Assembly: GCA_041649755.1 (NCBI GenBank)
Contig: JBAZMK010000006.1
Coordinates: 1 to 64,000 of the forward strand
Direction of reading: 5' to 3'
DNA: 64,000 nt
Source of the DNA: JAGVXH01 sp041649755
GTDB lineage: Archaea > Nanobdellota > Nanobdellia > Pacearchaeales > GW2011-AR1
Within the stretch, counting starts at the first letter, position 1. Each line of letters starts with the position of its first letter. This document shows positions 33,268 to 41,522 of this stretch, in pieces. A program made the translations under genes and the position numbers. A model generated the notes under the pieces. That model was not told the DNA's origin. It did not search any database and was given only the letters and a program-made list of their open reading frames with translations.

Positions 33268-34651
33268 TTTTCTTCTTCACACTCTTCTTGACAATTTTTT
33301 CTATCTGTCCTATCTTTTCTTTCTCCTCATTTAAGTCACTCTTAAATATGCTTAGAATAGATTTTATTTTTGTTAAGAGTTCATCAAAGGTAATAATCTC
33401 CACGTCTTTTAATCCCGCCCTTAACAACTCAAAACACTCTTGCTGATACTTATTAAGGTCAGAAAATCTTCCTATTATCAGGATACATTTAGGGTCAAAA
33501 GCTCCTAAGTCTGTTCCTTTTGTAGTCTCATAAAATTCCTTCAGATACACAGATTTTTGATCTAATATTTGTGCAATCGCTCCGCTTAAGTCTTTTTCCA
33601 TATGATAAACATTTTTTCCCCTATAGGGTTTTGAAGCAAGAAGCTTTGTTGTGTGCGTTTTTATCTCGATTAACGCCGAGTTTTTCGTTAAACTTTTTGC
33701 ATAAAGAAAATCTACATATTTTCCATTTTCATCTAGTATCGTCTTCCCTCCAACATATGCTTCATCCTTAAATAAAACTGCTGGATGGGCAAACAACTGT
33801 GAGAATATCCAAGCATTTTTCTTAAAGAAATTTTGCCATCTTTGTTCTTTAATTCTTTTGAGGGATATTAAATTTTCAAATTCATCCAGAACATCACTCA
33901 TCATTTTCTTTTCATTTTCTTCCATTTGCAAGATTAAATCTTGCCTTTTTAGCATTTTTCTTTCAGAAATAGATAGTTTTTTGAATAATCTAATTAAGGC
34001 ATTTTTATCGTCGGGGCTTATTTTCTTATCTATATTCTGATACTGACTTAATAATCTATACAATGTTCCCCTTTGATATCTTTCTTCTGTTTTTGAAAAA
34101 TACTTTGGAAATCTTTCAGCAAAATAATTTTGAGTAAATGCCCTATTTTTTTCGTTCATTATTTTTGTTAAAGAACTTGTGTTTTTTCTGAAATCTTCCA
34201 GGTCGTTAAGGTTTAGTATAAGTTGCTTTCCTGCTAATAATGTATTCTTTTTCTTGGATAAAATAATTTCTTCAACTCCAGAATTTTCATCTATAAATTT
34301 CATCAATGGTTTTAACAACCCTGTTGGAGCATACCCTTTACTTGGAGTCTGCGAGAAGCCCCCAGGCAATTTATTACTCAACCCTTCTAAGATTATTCTT
34401 TTTATAGTCGTATATCTCGAGATAACCTTTTTCCCGCCCCATTCTCTTTTCAATAAATGATAAACGGTTTTATCTTCTTTTTTTAAAACCGTTTTTGTAA
34501 GAAAGTCTATTTCATATTCAGTGTTAACAAAGTGGAAAACCGTTTTATCATTATTGTCTTCTAAGACCAGTTCTCCCTTGATAAATTCTCTATTTTTATC
34601 CGAGACTGCCTCTTCTTTTATTATTTTGAGTCCTTCTGTCTTCTCTTCCAT
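33260..34651 (-). CDS. Shedu-type (SduA/DUF4263) nuclease
   Basis: 463 residues. The N-terminal two thirds is a variable sensing region. The C-terminal domain (about 270-430) has the DUF4263 pattern: W-x-x-F-F-K-K-N-A-W-I-F, then K-Y-V-D-F-L-Y-A and A-L-I-E-I-K-T-H, giving a D...E-x-K catalytic set, and a later I-L-I-I-G-R stretch. Shedu proteins are single-gene anti-phage nucleases; here the gene lies inside a type I R-M operon, 3 nt after hsdM. Confidence 0.85.
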   Translation of the reverse strand: MEEKTEGLKIIKEEAVSDKNREFIKGELVLEDNNDKTVFHFVNTEYEIDFLTKTVLKKEDKTVYHLLKREWGGKKVISRYTTIKRIILEGLSNKLPGGFSQTPSKGYAPTGLLKPLMKFIDENSGVEEIILSKKKNTLLAGKQLILNLNDLEDFRKNTSSLTKIMNEKNRAFTQNYFAERFPKYFSKTEERYQRGTLYRLLSQYQNIDKKISPDDKNALIRLFKKLSISERKMLKRQDLILQMEENEKKMMSDVLDEFENLISLKRIKEQRWQNFFKKNAWIFSQLFAHPAVLFKDEAYVGGKTILDENGKYVDFLYAKSLTKNSALIEIKTHTTKLLASKPYRGKNVYHMEKDLSGAIAQILDQKSVYLKEFYETTKGTDLGAFDPKCILIIGRFSDLNKYQQECFELLRAGLKDVEIITFDELLTKIKSILSIFKSDLNEEKEKIGQIEKIVKKSVKKKNG

Positions 34652-34654
34652 CTT

Positions 34655-36106
34655 TTAAATCAACCCCTTAATTTTTTTCAAGATTTCAGCTGATTTCTTA
34701 TCCAGTTCTCCAATTTCTTCTATTATCTCTTTTGGTTCTCTTGATACTGAGTCATCTTTTTTATTTGGGTTCTTTACAGATAAATCATATGTTTCTGAAT
34801 CAAGATCATTAATATTTATTTTCCAAGAATTTTCAGAGTCTCCCTTAGTTTTTTGTAATCTTACAAATTCCTCTAAGTCTTTTTCACTTAAAGGGTTTGT
34901 TTTTCCTAAATTTCTATTAAGATTTAGTTGATAGTACCAAACATCTCTTGTAGGTTTTCCTTTCTCGAAGAATAAAATAATGGTCTTTACTCCTGCCCCA
35001 GAAAAGACTCCTCCAGGTAAATCTAAAACTGTATGTAAATTGCATGTTTCTAATATATGTTTTCTAAGAGAAATAGAGGCATTATCTGTGTTTGACAAGA
35101 AAGTATTTTTTATTACGACACCTGCTCTGCCACCTGCTTTTAATACTTTGATGAAATGTTGTAAGAATAAAAAAGCTGTCTCGCTTGTCTTAATTGGAAA
35201 ATTCTGTTGAACTTCTACTCTTTCTTTTCCGCCAAAAGGGGGATTTGCCAAAACCACATTAAATCTGTCTTTTTCCTGAATATCTCTTACATTTTCTGAA
35301 AGAGTGTTAGTGTGTTCAATATTTGGAGACTCTATACCATGCAGAATCATATTCATAGTTCCAATAATGTATGCAATCCCCTTCTTTTCTTTCCCATAAA
35401 ATGTCTTCTTTTGTAATATCTCGTCGGCTTTTGTGCTTCTATCCTCTTTTTTCATATGTTCAAAAGCTTCAACAAGAAAACCTGCGGAACCAACAGCCCC
35501 ATCATAAACCTTTTCTCCTATTTTTGGATCTACAACTTTAACAACCGTCTTAATTAAAGGCCTTGGAGTATAATACTCTCCTCCGTTTCTTCCTGCATTA
35601 CCCATGTTTTGAATCTTGCTTTCATATAGATGAGACATCTCATGTTTTTCTTCGCTGGTCTGAAATCTTAATTCATCAATTAAATTAACAACTTCTCTGA
35701 GATTGTAACCGCTAGCAATCGTATTTCTCAGCTCTCCAAAAATCTCACCAATCTTATATTCAATGGTGTCTGGACTTTCAGCACTTGATTTAAACTTCTT
35801 AAGATAAGGAAATAATTTATTGTTAACAAAAGAGATTAAATCGTCTCCAGTCAATGCTTTATGATGGTCTAGTTTCCCATCTTTATTTTTTGGACATGCC
35901 CAATTTTCCCAACTAAACTCTTCGGAGATTATCCTCTTGAAGGATTTTCCAGATAAATCTGCTGAGACTTCTTTATCCTTCTCGAAATCATCTAGATATT
36001 TTAGAAATAAAATCCAAGAGGTTTGCTGAACATAATCCAATTCACTGCCACACCCCGCATCTTTCCATAATATGTCGTCAATTCTTTTAAATATTTGTTC
36101 AAACAT
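34655..36106 (-). CDS. hsdM: Type I restriction enzyme modification subunit
   Basis: 483 residues. N-terminal HsdM_N helical domain, then an N6-adenine methyltransferase with G-E-Y-Y-T-P-R motif (about 176), SAM motif D-G-A-V-G-S-A-G-F-L (about 202-211; the family norm is D-P-A-C/T-G-S-G-G-F-L) and catalytic N-P-P-F. It methylates the target chosen by HsdS. The Shedu, HEPN-like and unknown genes separate it from hsdS. Confidence 0.95.
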   Translation of the reverse strand: MFEQIFKRIDDILWKDAGCGSELDYVQQTSWILFLKYLDDFEKDKEVSADLSGKSFKRIISEEFSWENWACPKNKDGKLDHHKALTGDDLISFVNNKLFPYLKKFKSSAESPDTIEYKIGEIFGELRNTIASGYNLREVVNLIDELRFQTSEEKHEMSHLYESKIQNMGNAGRNGGEYYTPRPLIKTVVKVVDPKIGEKVYDGAVGSAGFLVEAFEHMKKEDRSTKADEILQKKTFYGKEKKGIAYIIGTMNMILHGIESPNIEHTNTLSENVRDIQEKDRFNVVLANPPFGGKERVEVQQNFPIKTSETAFLFLQHFIKVLKAGGRAGVVIKNTFLSNTDNASISLRKHILETCNLHTVLDLPGGVFSGAGVKTIILFFEKGKPTRDVWYYQLNLNRNLGKTNPLSEKDLEEFVRLQKTKGDSENSWKININDLDSETYDLSVKNPNKKDDSVSREPKEIIEEIGELDKKSAEILKKIKGLI

Positions 36107-36108
36107 TT

Positions 36109-37191
36109 TTATTCCAACTCTCCGATATATTTTCTAAAAGCGGATTCAAGTTTTATCATATGTTCAACAAGTTCTTCTTGTATATCGCCCCAATGGTCTT
36201 TATCATTTAAGCTCATATTTGGGAATCTTATAGCGATTCTAGAAGCTCTTTTTTCGTCTAATCTCTCCCAGTCTAGGGGTTTTCCAAATTTATCTTCTAT
36301 TTCTTGTTTGTTTTCAAGAAGTTTGTCAAATCTTATCTTGTTTACATTTGGATCAAGATAGTCTTTTCCCCGATCTAGATAGAGTTCACATCCAGCATAA
36401 CTATTCAGAATAACAAAATTATAAGTTATCCCTGATTTTCCAGATCCTGCACTTATCCAATGATTTACACTTGGGGAGATTCTAGAAAAAAGTTTAGATT
36501 TCTTATTTATTTTCTCGAGTAATTGTTCCCAAAATTCTTTCCTGACATTATTTTTTTCTGCATAAATCTTCTTTTGATGTTTCTGCATTTTTTCTTGTTC
36601 AACTTCTTCAGGAATAATTGTAGTCCTAGCTAAGATTTCGTCTCCTCTTTTTGTTTTAGTATACTTAAGGATTAAAACATTAATACTAATATCATACTTA
36701 TCTGATAGCCATTCTACCATTCTTTGAAGCGACTCGTCAACACCCGTTCCCACAAGAAGAATTTTCTGGGCATTATTAAAGGAGATTTCCTCAAGTGAAG
36801 ATTCCTCTAGGTCAAAGTTTTCCCTTAAGACATCATATATACTCTTTCCAGTAAATTTTTCGCATTCGGGATTTAGTTTATCATAATCCCAAGAACTTAG
36901 ATCAGAAGCGTAATCAATTGCTTGAGCTAGGGCTTCTCTATGAAGCTTATCTCTCTTGAGTTCAATTATAACTAAGTTTCCTGAACGGTCAATTCCTAAG
37001 AAGTCTAAGGGACCTCTCTTAGTCATAATTTGTTCTCCGATTAAAGCTATATCATTTCCCAAAATTTCTGAATTACTTTTTATCCACTTTTCTAAGTCGT
37101 TTACCTCTGTTCTTTTGGCTTCTGCCATACTTATTTCTGAAGGGACTAACTTCCCGCCTTCTACTTGCCATAATTTTATTTCAGTTGCCAT
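36109..37191 (-). CDS. NucS/DUF91-like nuclease with DUF4268 domain
   Basis: 360 residues. Residues about 25-130 match the DUF91/NucS-type PD-(D/E)XK nuclease: G-P-L-D-F-L-G-I-D followed by L-V-I-I-E-L-K-R. Residues about 205-355 match DUF4268, with W-I-S-A-G and R-I-A-I-R-F stretches. Such two-domain proteins are common in defence neighbourhoods, with unclear function. It lies 2 nt upstream of hsdM. Confidence 0.8.
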   Translation of the reverse strand: MATEIKLWQVEGGKLVPSEISMAEAKRTEVNDLEKWIKSNSEILGNDIALIGEQIMTKRGPLDFLGIDRSGNLVIIELKRDKLHREALAQAIDYASDLSSWDYDKLNPECEKFTGKSIYDVLRENFDLEESSLEEISFNNAQKILLVGTGVDESLQRMVEWLSDKYDISINVLILKYTKTKRGDEILARTTIIPEEVEQEKMQKHQKKIYAEKNNVRKEFWEQLLEKINKKSKLFSRISPSVNHWISAGSGKSGITYNFVILNSYAGCELYLDRGKDYLDPNVNKIRFDKLLENKQEIEDKFGKPLDWERLDEKRASRIAIRFPNMSLNDKDHWGDIQEELVEHMIKLESAFRKYIGELE

Positions 37192-37221
37192 ATTCTATTA
37201 ACCTCTTAGTCTTATATAAGG

Positions 37222-38397
37222 TTATTCTTCCTCCACGTCCTTTCGTTTACTTAATGTTATTCTCCAATCCTCGCCCATCTCAATTTTCTGCATTATCTCT
37301 GAATCTAATTCGCCTTTTCTTCCTTGGGCATTGAATCTAGAATAATTTAACATAACAAATTCTTCCCAGACACCTTTCTTTTTTAATAGTTCTATAATCT
37401 CAGATTTTTCTTCTGGAAGAACTACTTTTTTTAAGTCCTTTACAGAGGCCTTCATATTACTTCCATAGACTATATCAATTCCTTTCTGCTTTGAAAATTC
37501 AATCATCTCTGCCTTAATCTTTTCTTCTTGTTCTTGCAGTTCTCTTAATTTTGATTTTAATTCAGAGAAAGTATCTACTAATTTTAATCCGTCGTCTTCT
37601 TTGAATTCCTTAACATCTTCTTTTGCATCTAACTCGATTTGATGTTTAAAGCTAGGGCACATTTCTTTGTAAACACAATAGCTACAAAGCCCTGTTTGAT
37701 TTCTTGGAAATTCCGTAGCCGATTCAATTTCTTTTATTTTATTACACACTTCCTCTTGTAATTTTTGAAGCTGTTCTTCGCTTCTTTCACTAACTGCTTC
37801 TTTATTGAAAGCTAACATATGCCAAACTAATTTTACTGATTTGGCATCAGGAAATTTATCCTTTACCCAGGTTGAATAAAGGGCTAGTTGTCTATCAGAA
37901 TCTACCTCTTCTTGGGTCTTCATGTCTTTGTTTGTCTTATAATCGCAAACATAGTAATTTCCTTCTTTATCACAAGCCAATTTGTCGATTTTGACATACC
38001 ATTGATTTCCATCTGGCAAAGTCATCCTATCATCTGTTTCAAGACCTAGAATGGTTAATTGGTCAAAGGGTTTGTATTTATCATAATAATCTTCAATGAA
38101 CTTCAAACCTTTTTTCTTGTAATTCTCGGCGTTCATGTCTTCTCTTGCTATCAAGATATTCTCTGAGAATTCCTTGTCCCATAAGTCCTTATAATATTTT
38201 AGAATCATCGACTTAGAGATTCTTTTAAAGTCTTTTTTGTCTTTGTAAAGCTTTTCTAAGGTCTCGTGAACCCTCTTACCCATAAAATTCTCTATTGTCT
38301 CTGGAATTTCTGGCTTTATTCTATCCACATACTTTAATTTGTATTGATAGGGGCATTTTTCAAAAGTTGAGAGTCTAGAGTGGGAATAAACTACCAT
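37222..38397 (-). CDS. RecB/Cas4-like PD-(D/E)XK nuclease with Fe-S cysteines
   Basis: 391 residues. S-x-S-R-L-x-x-F-E-x-C-P-Y-Q-Y near the start, G-x-x-V-H (about 45-49), V-C-D-Y-K-T (nuclease core) and a C-S-Y-C-V-Y-K-E-M-C-P group form the RecB/AddB/Cas4 pattern, with the first Cys and the last three making a 4Fe-4S site. A coiled-coil and a small C-terminal domain follow. It lies 6 nt after the CARF-wHTH gene. No cas1 is present, so it is probably not an adaptation Cas4. Confidence 0.85.
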   Translation of the reverse strand: MVVYSHSRLSTFEKCPYQYKLKYVDRIKPEIPETIENFMGKRVHETLEKLYKDKKDFKRISKSMILKYYKDLWDKEFSENILIAREDMNAENYKKKGLKFIEDYYDKYKPFDQLTILGLETDDRMTLPDGNQWYVKIDKLACDKEGNYYVCDYKTNKDMKTQEEVDSDRQLALYSTWVKDKFPDAKSVKLVWHMLAFNKEAVSERSEEQLQKLQEEVCNKIKEIESATEFPRNQTGLCSYCVYKEMCPSFKHQIELDAKEDVKEFKEDDGLKLVDTFSELKSKLRELQEQEEKIKAEMIEFSKQKGIDIVYGSNMKASVKDLKKVVLPEEKSEIIELLKKKGVWEEFVMLNYSRFNAQGRKGELDSEIMQKIEMGEDWRITLSKRKDVEEE

Positions 38398-38403
38398 TTT
38401 AAT

Positions 38404-39006
38404 TTAAATAGAAACAATTCTCCCAACCTCAGTCAACTTTAAATCTTTAGTATCTTCTAAAAACTTTTCCTCTTTTAATTCTTTCAAATACTTATAAGTT
38501 GCACTTTCTTTTATGTTTAGGCTGTTCTTTATTTTTTCTAGATCCGTATTTCCTTTTTCTATTTCTTGCAAAAATTTCTTCTTATTGTCGCTTATGTCAA
38601 ACTTAACAACAACTGGAAGAGCTAACATTATATCCCCTTCTTCCTCGACATAGTAAGATTCTGAAACTTTATCCTTCCTTGCATAACCTGAAAATAATAA
38701 CGCCAATGAGGTAATCTTTCTCCCTTCAGTTATATGAAGTATTATCTCGTTCCCTTTATCGTGTTCCTCATCAATCTTTTTTGTGACTGCTTTCATAATT
38801 TCAGGAATATCATACAAAGAAGTTTTCATTACTTCAATATTAAATATCCCTTTAAACTTTTCTTTTAATTCGTCAATAGTCTGTTTTTTTGTTTCGTGTA
38901 TAGGGTCATCAACAACAAGAATAAGCTTGTCGGGTTTTAGATTTTTTATAACTACTTTTATGGCTTTACCACTAAATACTGTAGAAATAACAACCTTTTC
39001 TGCCAT
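38404..39006 (-). CDS. CARF-wHTH regulator, Csa3/DUF6293-like
   Basis: 200 residues. The N-terminal Rossmann-like domain (1-130) has L-I-L-V-V-D-D-P after strand 2 and the I-T-E-G-R-K-I-T-S-L-A-L-L-F-S-G motif of CARF ligand pockets (compare T-G-G-T in Csa3/Csm6). A winged helix follows (about 140-200: L-N-I-K-E-S-A-T-Y-K-Y-L-K-E-L). Known CARF domains bind cyclic oligoadenylates. It is the first gene of the defence operon, with a TATA box about 27 nt before the ATG, and likely controls it. Confidence 0.8.
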   Translation of the reverse strand: MAEKVVISTVFSGKAIKVVIKNLKPDKLILVVDDPIHETKKQTIDELKEKFKGIFNIEVMKTSLYDIPEIMKAVTKKIDEEHDKGNEIILHITEGRKITSLALLFSGYARKDKVSESYYVEEEGDIMLALPVVVKFDISDNKKKFLQEIEKGNTDLEKIKNSLNIKESATYKYLKELKEEKFLEDTKDLKLTEVGRIVSI

Positions 39007-39125
39007 ATTAAACTTAGTAAAAATTGATTTATAAAGCTTTACATTTTACGTGTATTTATGGAAATTCCACAGAATAATAAAGTTTAAATACCCAGTTTAC
39101 ATTTGAAAACGCAGGTGAAAAGGAG
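39007..39125. promoter_or_regulatory. Divergent promoter region of two defence operons
   Basis: Minus-strand promoter: TATA-like TTTATAAAG at 39028-39036, 22-30 nt before the CARF gene ATG. Plus-strand promoter: TTTAAATA at 39083-39090, giving a start near 39113. The two are about 50 nt apart, so one bound CARF-wHTH dimer could affect both. Confidence 0.55.
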
Positions 39126-39260
39126 ATGGACACAAAAGGAGGCTCAGCAAAGATAAACAATGACAAGAGGAATAATTTCATTAGTGCGGCTAAACTGCCA
39201 AAACAGCATAAAGTTAGCGAAAGCTATAAACTCTCCAATTATCACCATACCCATATATGA
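39126..39260 (+). CDS. Possible 44-residue leader ORF
   Basis: A short frame with GGTGA 7 nt before its ATG, overlapping the TGT-like gene in another frame for 101 nt. The product would be polar and basic without clear structure. It may be a leader peptide that couples translation of the next gene, or not real. The ribosome site here is better than the one before 39160. Confidence 0.3.
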   Translation: MDTKGGSAKINNDKRNNFISAAKLPKQHKVSESYKLSNYHHTHI

Positions 39261-40041
39261 CCTGATATCAAGAAATTCAGGCAAACCAAATAAAATCTAT
39301 CATAAAATTAAGTCTAGTGGAGGAATCCATGCTTTCTTGAACTATAATGGAAATATTATATTATCTCTAATCATGAGAGACGAGGTTATATGGAAGTTTT
39401 CTCCAGAGAAATATGCAGAAATTATAAACGGGATAAAGCCTAATTTTTACACAACCGTAGATGGAGGGACTTATCAAAAGCAGGATAAAGATTCTATGGA
39501 AGAGTTAGTGAGACTATCAACTGAAACTAAAGAATTGCTAGACTTATGTCCGGGAATTAAGCCAATTGGTCATGTTAAAGGTTGTAATTCTGTCCAAATT
39601 AAATTGCATTTGAATTTTCTTAAAAAATTAGGGATTAATCTCTTCCTTTTTCATGTAGGGGATTTCTTTAGAAATGGGGATGAAAACGTGATTCAGCAAG
39701 CAAAACATTTTTGTTCTTTAATAAAGAATGAAGAAAATACTCTTTTAGTTTATGGTCTTGGATCTCCAAAAAGAATGTTGGAGTTTTCGTTCTGCGATCT
39801 CTTTATTACTTATAGTCACTTTGTAAATGCCAAACATAGAATAATATTTAGAGGAAGTAAAAGGTATAAATCTAACAATCTCCCCGTCTATGAAGCGGCA
39901 CTTCATAATTTTAAAGAATTTTCAAGTTATTTAAAAAACTTAAGTTATCAGACTAAACTTTTCACAGGAGGTAATTGTAAATGGGAGGAGGCACAACAAG
40001 AAGTGTCGTTCGTTCTTCAAAATCCAAGAGCCAGAAATTAA
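39160..40041 (+). CDS. TGT-superfamily-like TIM-barrel protein
   Basis: 293 residues. Alternating strand/helix pattern with T-V-D-G-G-T-Y (about 99), I-K-P-I-G-H-V-K-G (about 135), L-F-L-F-H-V-G-D-F and L-V-Y-G-L-G-S-P-K-R-M-L-E-F-S-F-C-D-L-F (about 194-215). This resembles the ends of tRNA-guanine transglycosylases and DpdA-type DNA-base exchangers. The C-x-C-x2-C zinc site of tRNA enzymes is not seen. It may swap a base in DNA or RNA; that is a hypothesis. It overlaps the TIR gene by 61 nt. Confidence 0.5.
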   Translation: MTRGIISLVRLNCQNSIKLAKAINSPIITIPIYDLISRNSGKPNKIYHKIKSSGGIHAFLNYNGNIILSLIMRDEVIWKFSPEKYAEIINGIKPNFYTTVDGGTYQKQDKDSMEELVRLSTETKELLDLCPGIKPIGHVKGCNSVQIKLHLNFLKKLGINLFLFHVGDFFRNGDENVIQQAKHFCSLIKNEENTLLVYGLGSPKRMLEFSFCDLFITYSHFVNAKHRIIFRGSKRYKSNNLPVYEAALHNFKEFSSYLKNLSYQTKLFTGGNCKWEEAQQEVSFVLQNPRARN

Positions 40042-40466
40042 ATTCTTCGGATAGTGGAGAACAGACCAAACTTTCATTTGGTCAAAAGAGAAATGTTTTC
40101 ATAAGTTTTCATATGGAAGATGAAGCACAAGTAGGATTATTAAGGCATCAAGCTAAAAATGATAAGTTTAACTTGGAATTCAGAGATTATTCTGTAAAAA
40201 AACCATTTGATAATAAATGGAAAACTCAATGTGAAGAAAGAATAGAACAAACTTCAATAACAATAGTTATGATAGGTCCAGAAACCTATAAAAGACCTGC
40301 GGTGTTGTGGGAAATAAATAAATCCTATGAGCTTGGAAAAAAGGTTGTAGGAGTAAGGATTCGTAAGGATAAGAATGACCCCATTCCAGGTCCCTTACTT
40401 AGACATAATGCAAAAATAATAAATTGGAATATGGAGGAAATACAACATGAGCTGGACAAGAAATAA
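39981..40466 (+). CDS. ThsB-type TIR domain protein
   Basis: 161 residues. After a Ser/Lys-rich N-terminus of about 36, the domain reads N-V-F-I-S-F-H-x-E-D-E, F-R-D-Y-S, I-T-I-V-M-I-G-P-E-T and V-L-W-E-I-N-K-S, the DUF1863/ThsB TIR pattern with the expected Glu for NAD cleavage in W-E-I. ThsB proteins sense phage and make cyclic ADP-ribose-type signals. The start is set by an AGGAGGT 8 nt upstream. It overlaps the membrane protein gene by 20 nt. Confidence 0.87.
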   Translation: MGGGTTRSVVRSSKSKSQKLNSSDSGEQTKLSFGQKRNVFISFHMEDEAQVGLLRHQAKNDKFNLEFRDYSVKKPFDNKWKTQCEERIEQTSITIVMIGPETYKRPAVLWEINKSYELGKKVVGVRIRKDKNDPIPGPLLRHNAKIINWNMEEIQHELDKK

Positions 40467-40953
40467 ACGAGATTTAATAAATAAAGATTACAAAGGCAAT
40501 AAAGAAGAACACCTATTAAGGCAGTATGAACTATTTGTTGAAAGTTCCCAAAAAGTCAGCTCCAATAGGATGACTTCAAATAATTTTCATTTGGGTGCTA
40601 ATACTGCTCTATTTGCTGTCGCTGGTTATTTATCAATTATCTCAAAACCTTTAATGGCAGTTATACTCTCAGTCATAGGAATTTTATTATGCCTGTCTTG
40701 GATTTCTAATTTAAGTTCATATAAGAGATTAAACAGCACCAAGTTCAGAGTCATTCATGAACTAGAAGAATATTTACCTGCAAGAATTTTTACCAAAGAG
40801 GATGAATATTTGAATGGTTATTACTGCTTCACGAAGTTTGAAAAATATATTCCTTATTTATTTATAATCTTGTATGCAATATTATTAATCTTATTTTTGC
40901 CGTCATTAATAGCGGGTTTAATAAATTCTCTAAACCTAGAAGGAGGTATATAA
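40447..40953 (+). CDS. RipA/SLATT-like two-helix membrane protein
   Basis: 168 residues. A conserved-looking start (Y-E-L-F-V-E-S-S-Q-K-V-S-S-N-R-M-T-S-N-N-F-H) leads into two close membrane helices (about 52-86), with a further helix pair near 135-160. This is the layout of RipA-like/SLATT membrane effectors placed beside nucleotide-signalling defence genes. Opening a membrane pore on a TIR-made signal is the likely model. It follows the TIR gene with overlap. Confidence 0.65.
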   Translation: MSWTRNKRDLINKDYKGNKEEHLLRQYELFVESSQKVSSNRMTSNNFHLGANTALFAVAGYLSIISKPLMAVILSVIGILLCLSWISNLSSYKRLNSTKFRVIHELEEYLPARIFTKEDEYLNGYYCFTKFEKYIPYLFIILYAILLILFLPSLIAGLINSLNLEGGI

Positions 40954-40954
40954 A

Positions 40955-41113
40955 ATGGAAAAACAAGAAGAAAGAAGAAAAATGCTGGAAGGCATAGAAA
41001 AAGAAATTGAAAAGTTAGATAAGCAAAAAGATGAATTTCCAGATTATGCAAATAGAATTGCCGAGTTGAAAAAAGAAAAAGAATCATTAAAGAAGGATCT
41101 TGGTATTAAATGA
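40955..41113 (+). CDS. Small coiled-coil protein
   Basis: 52 residues, nearly all Glu, Lys and Leu/Ile in heptads. An AGGAGGT lies 8 nt before the ATG and only 1 nt separates the upstream stop from it, so it is probably the fourth gene of the TIR operon. It might bind the membrane protein or act as an immunity/assembly factor. Confidence 0.65.
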   Translation: MEKQEERRKMLEGIEKEIEKLDKQKDEFPDYANRIAELKKEKESLKKDLGIK

Positions 41114-41177
41114 TGTCTCGGACAATGCCTAAATTACCCCAATAATCCTTAAATAATTCCAATACTCTTCTTTTCTC

Positions 41178-41522
41178 ATGTTAATAAAAAAAGAGGACGC
41201 TAGGCGACATGAAAATTCACCAACCTGTACAGTTTGGGAGCATGACCATCCAAGCAAAGACCTAAGTTATGCATTAGCGAGAATTGATGGAACTTATCCA
41301 GAAAGCAGTAAAAAAGCTAAGAATTTAGAATGCGATACTATCTTTATCGGGCTTTCTGGAACTGGAACAATTCATTCGAAAAGAGGAGATTTTTTAATAA
41401 ATCCTCAAGATTCGTGTTACATACCTAAGGGAGAAGAGTACTCAATAGTCGGTCAAAATCTTTTATTAGGGGTTACTAATTCTCCAAGGTGGACGCCTGA
41501 GCAGTATCGAGTAATAGATTAA
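41178..41522 (+). CDS. Cupin-fold protein
   Basis: 114 residues. A single small barrel with I-F-I-G-L-S-G-T-G-T-I-H...G-D-F-L-I-N-P-Q-D-S-C-Y-I-P-K-G-E-E-Y, the two cupin motifs, though the metal His set is partly replaced (E-E-Y in place of H). TATA-like TTAAATAATTCC upstream gives a probable leaderless start. Its 3' end overlaps the epimerase gene by 4 nt on the other strand. Sugar or metabolite binding is likely. Confidence 0.75.
   Translation: MLIKKEDARRHENSPTCTVWEHDHPSKDLSYALARIDGTYPESSKKAKNLECDTIFIGLSGTGTIHSKRGDFLINPQDSCYIPKGEEYSIVGQNLLLGVTNSPRWTPEQYRVID

Noticed and set aside
38404..41113. A CRISPR locus suggested by the CARF and Cas4-like proteins
   Set aside because: No repeat-spacer array and no cas1, cas2 or cas10 in the window. 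The Cas4-like protein is better called RecB-like.
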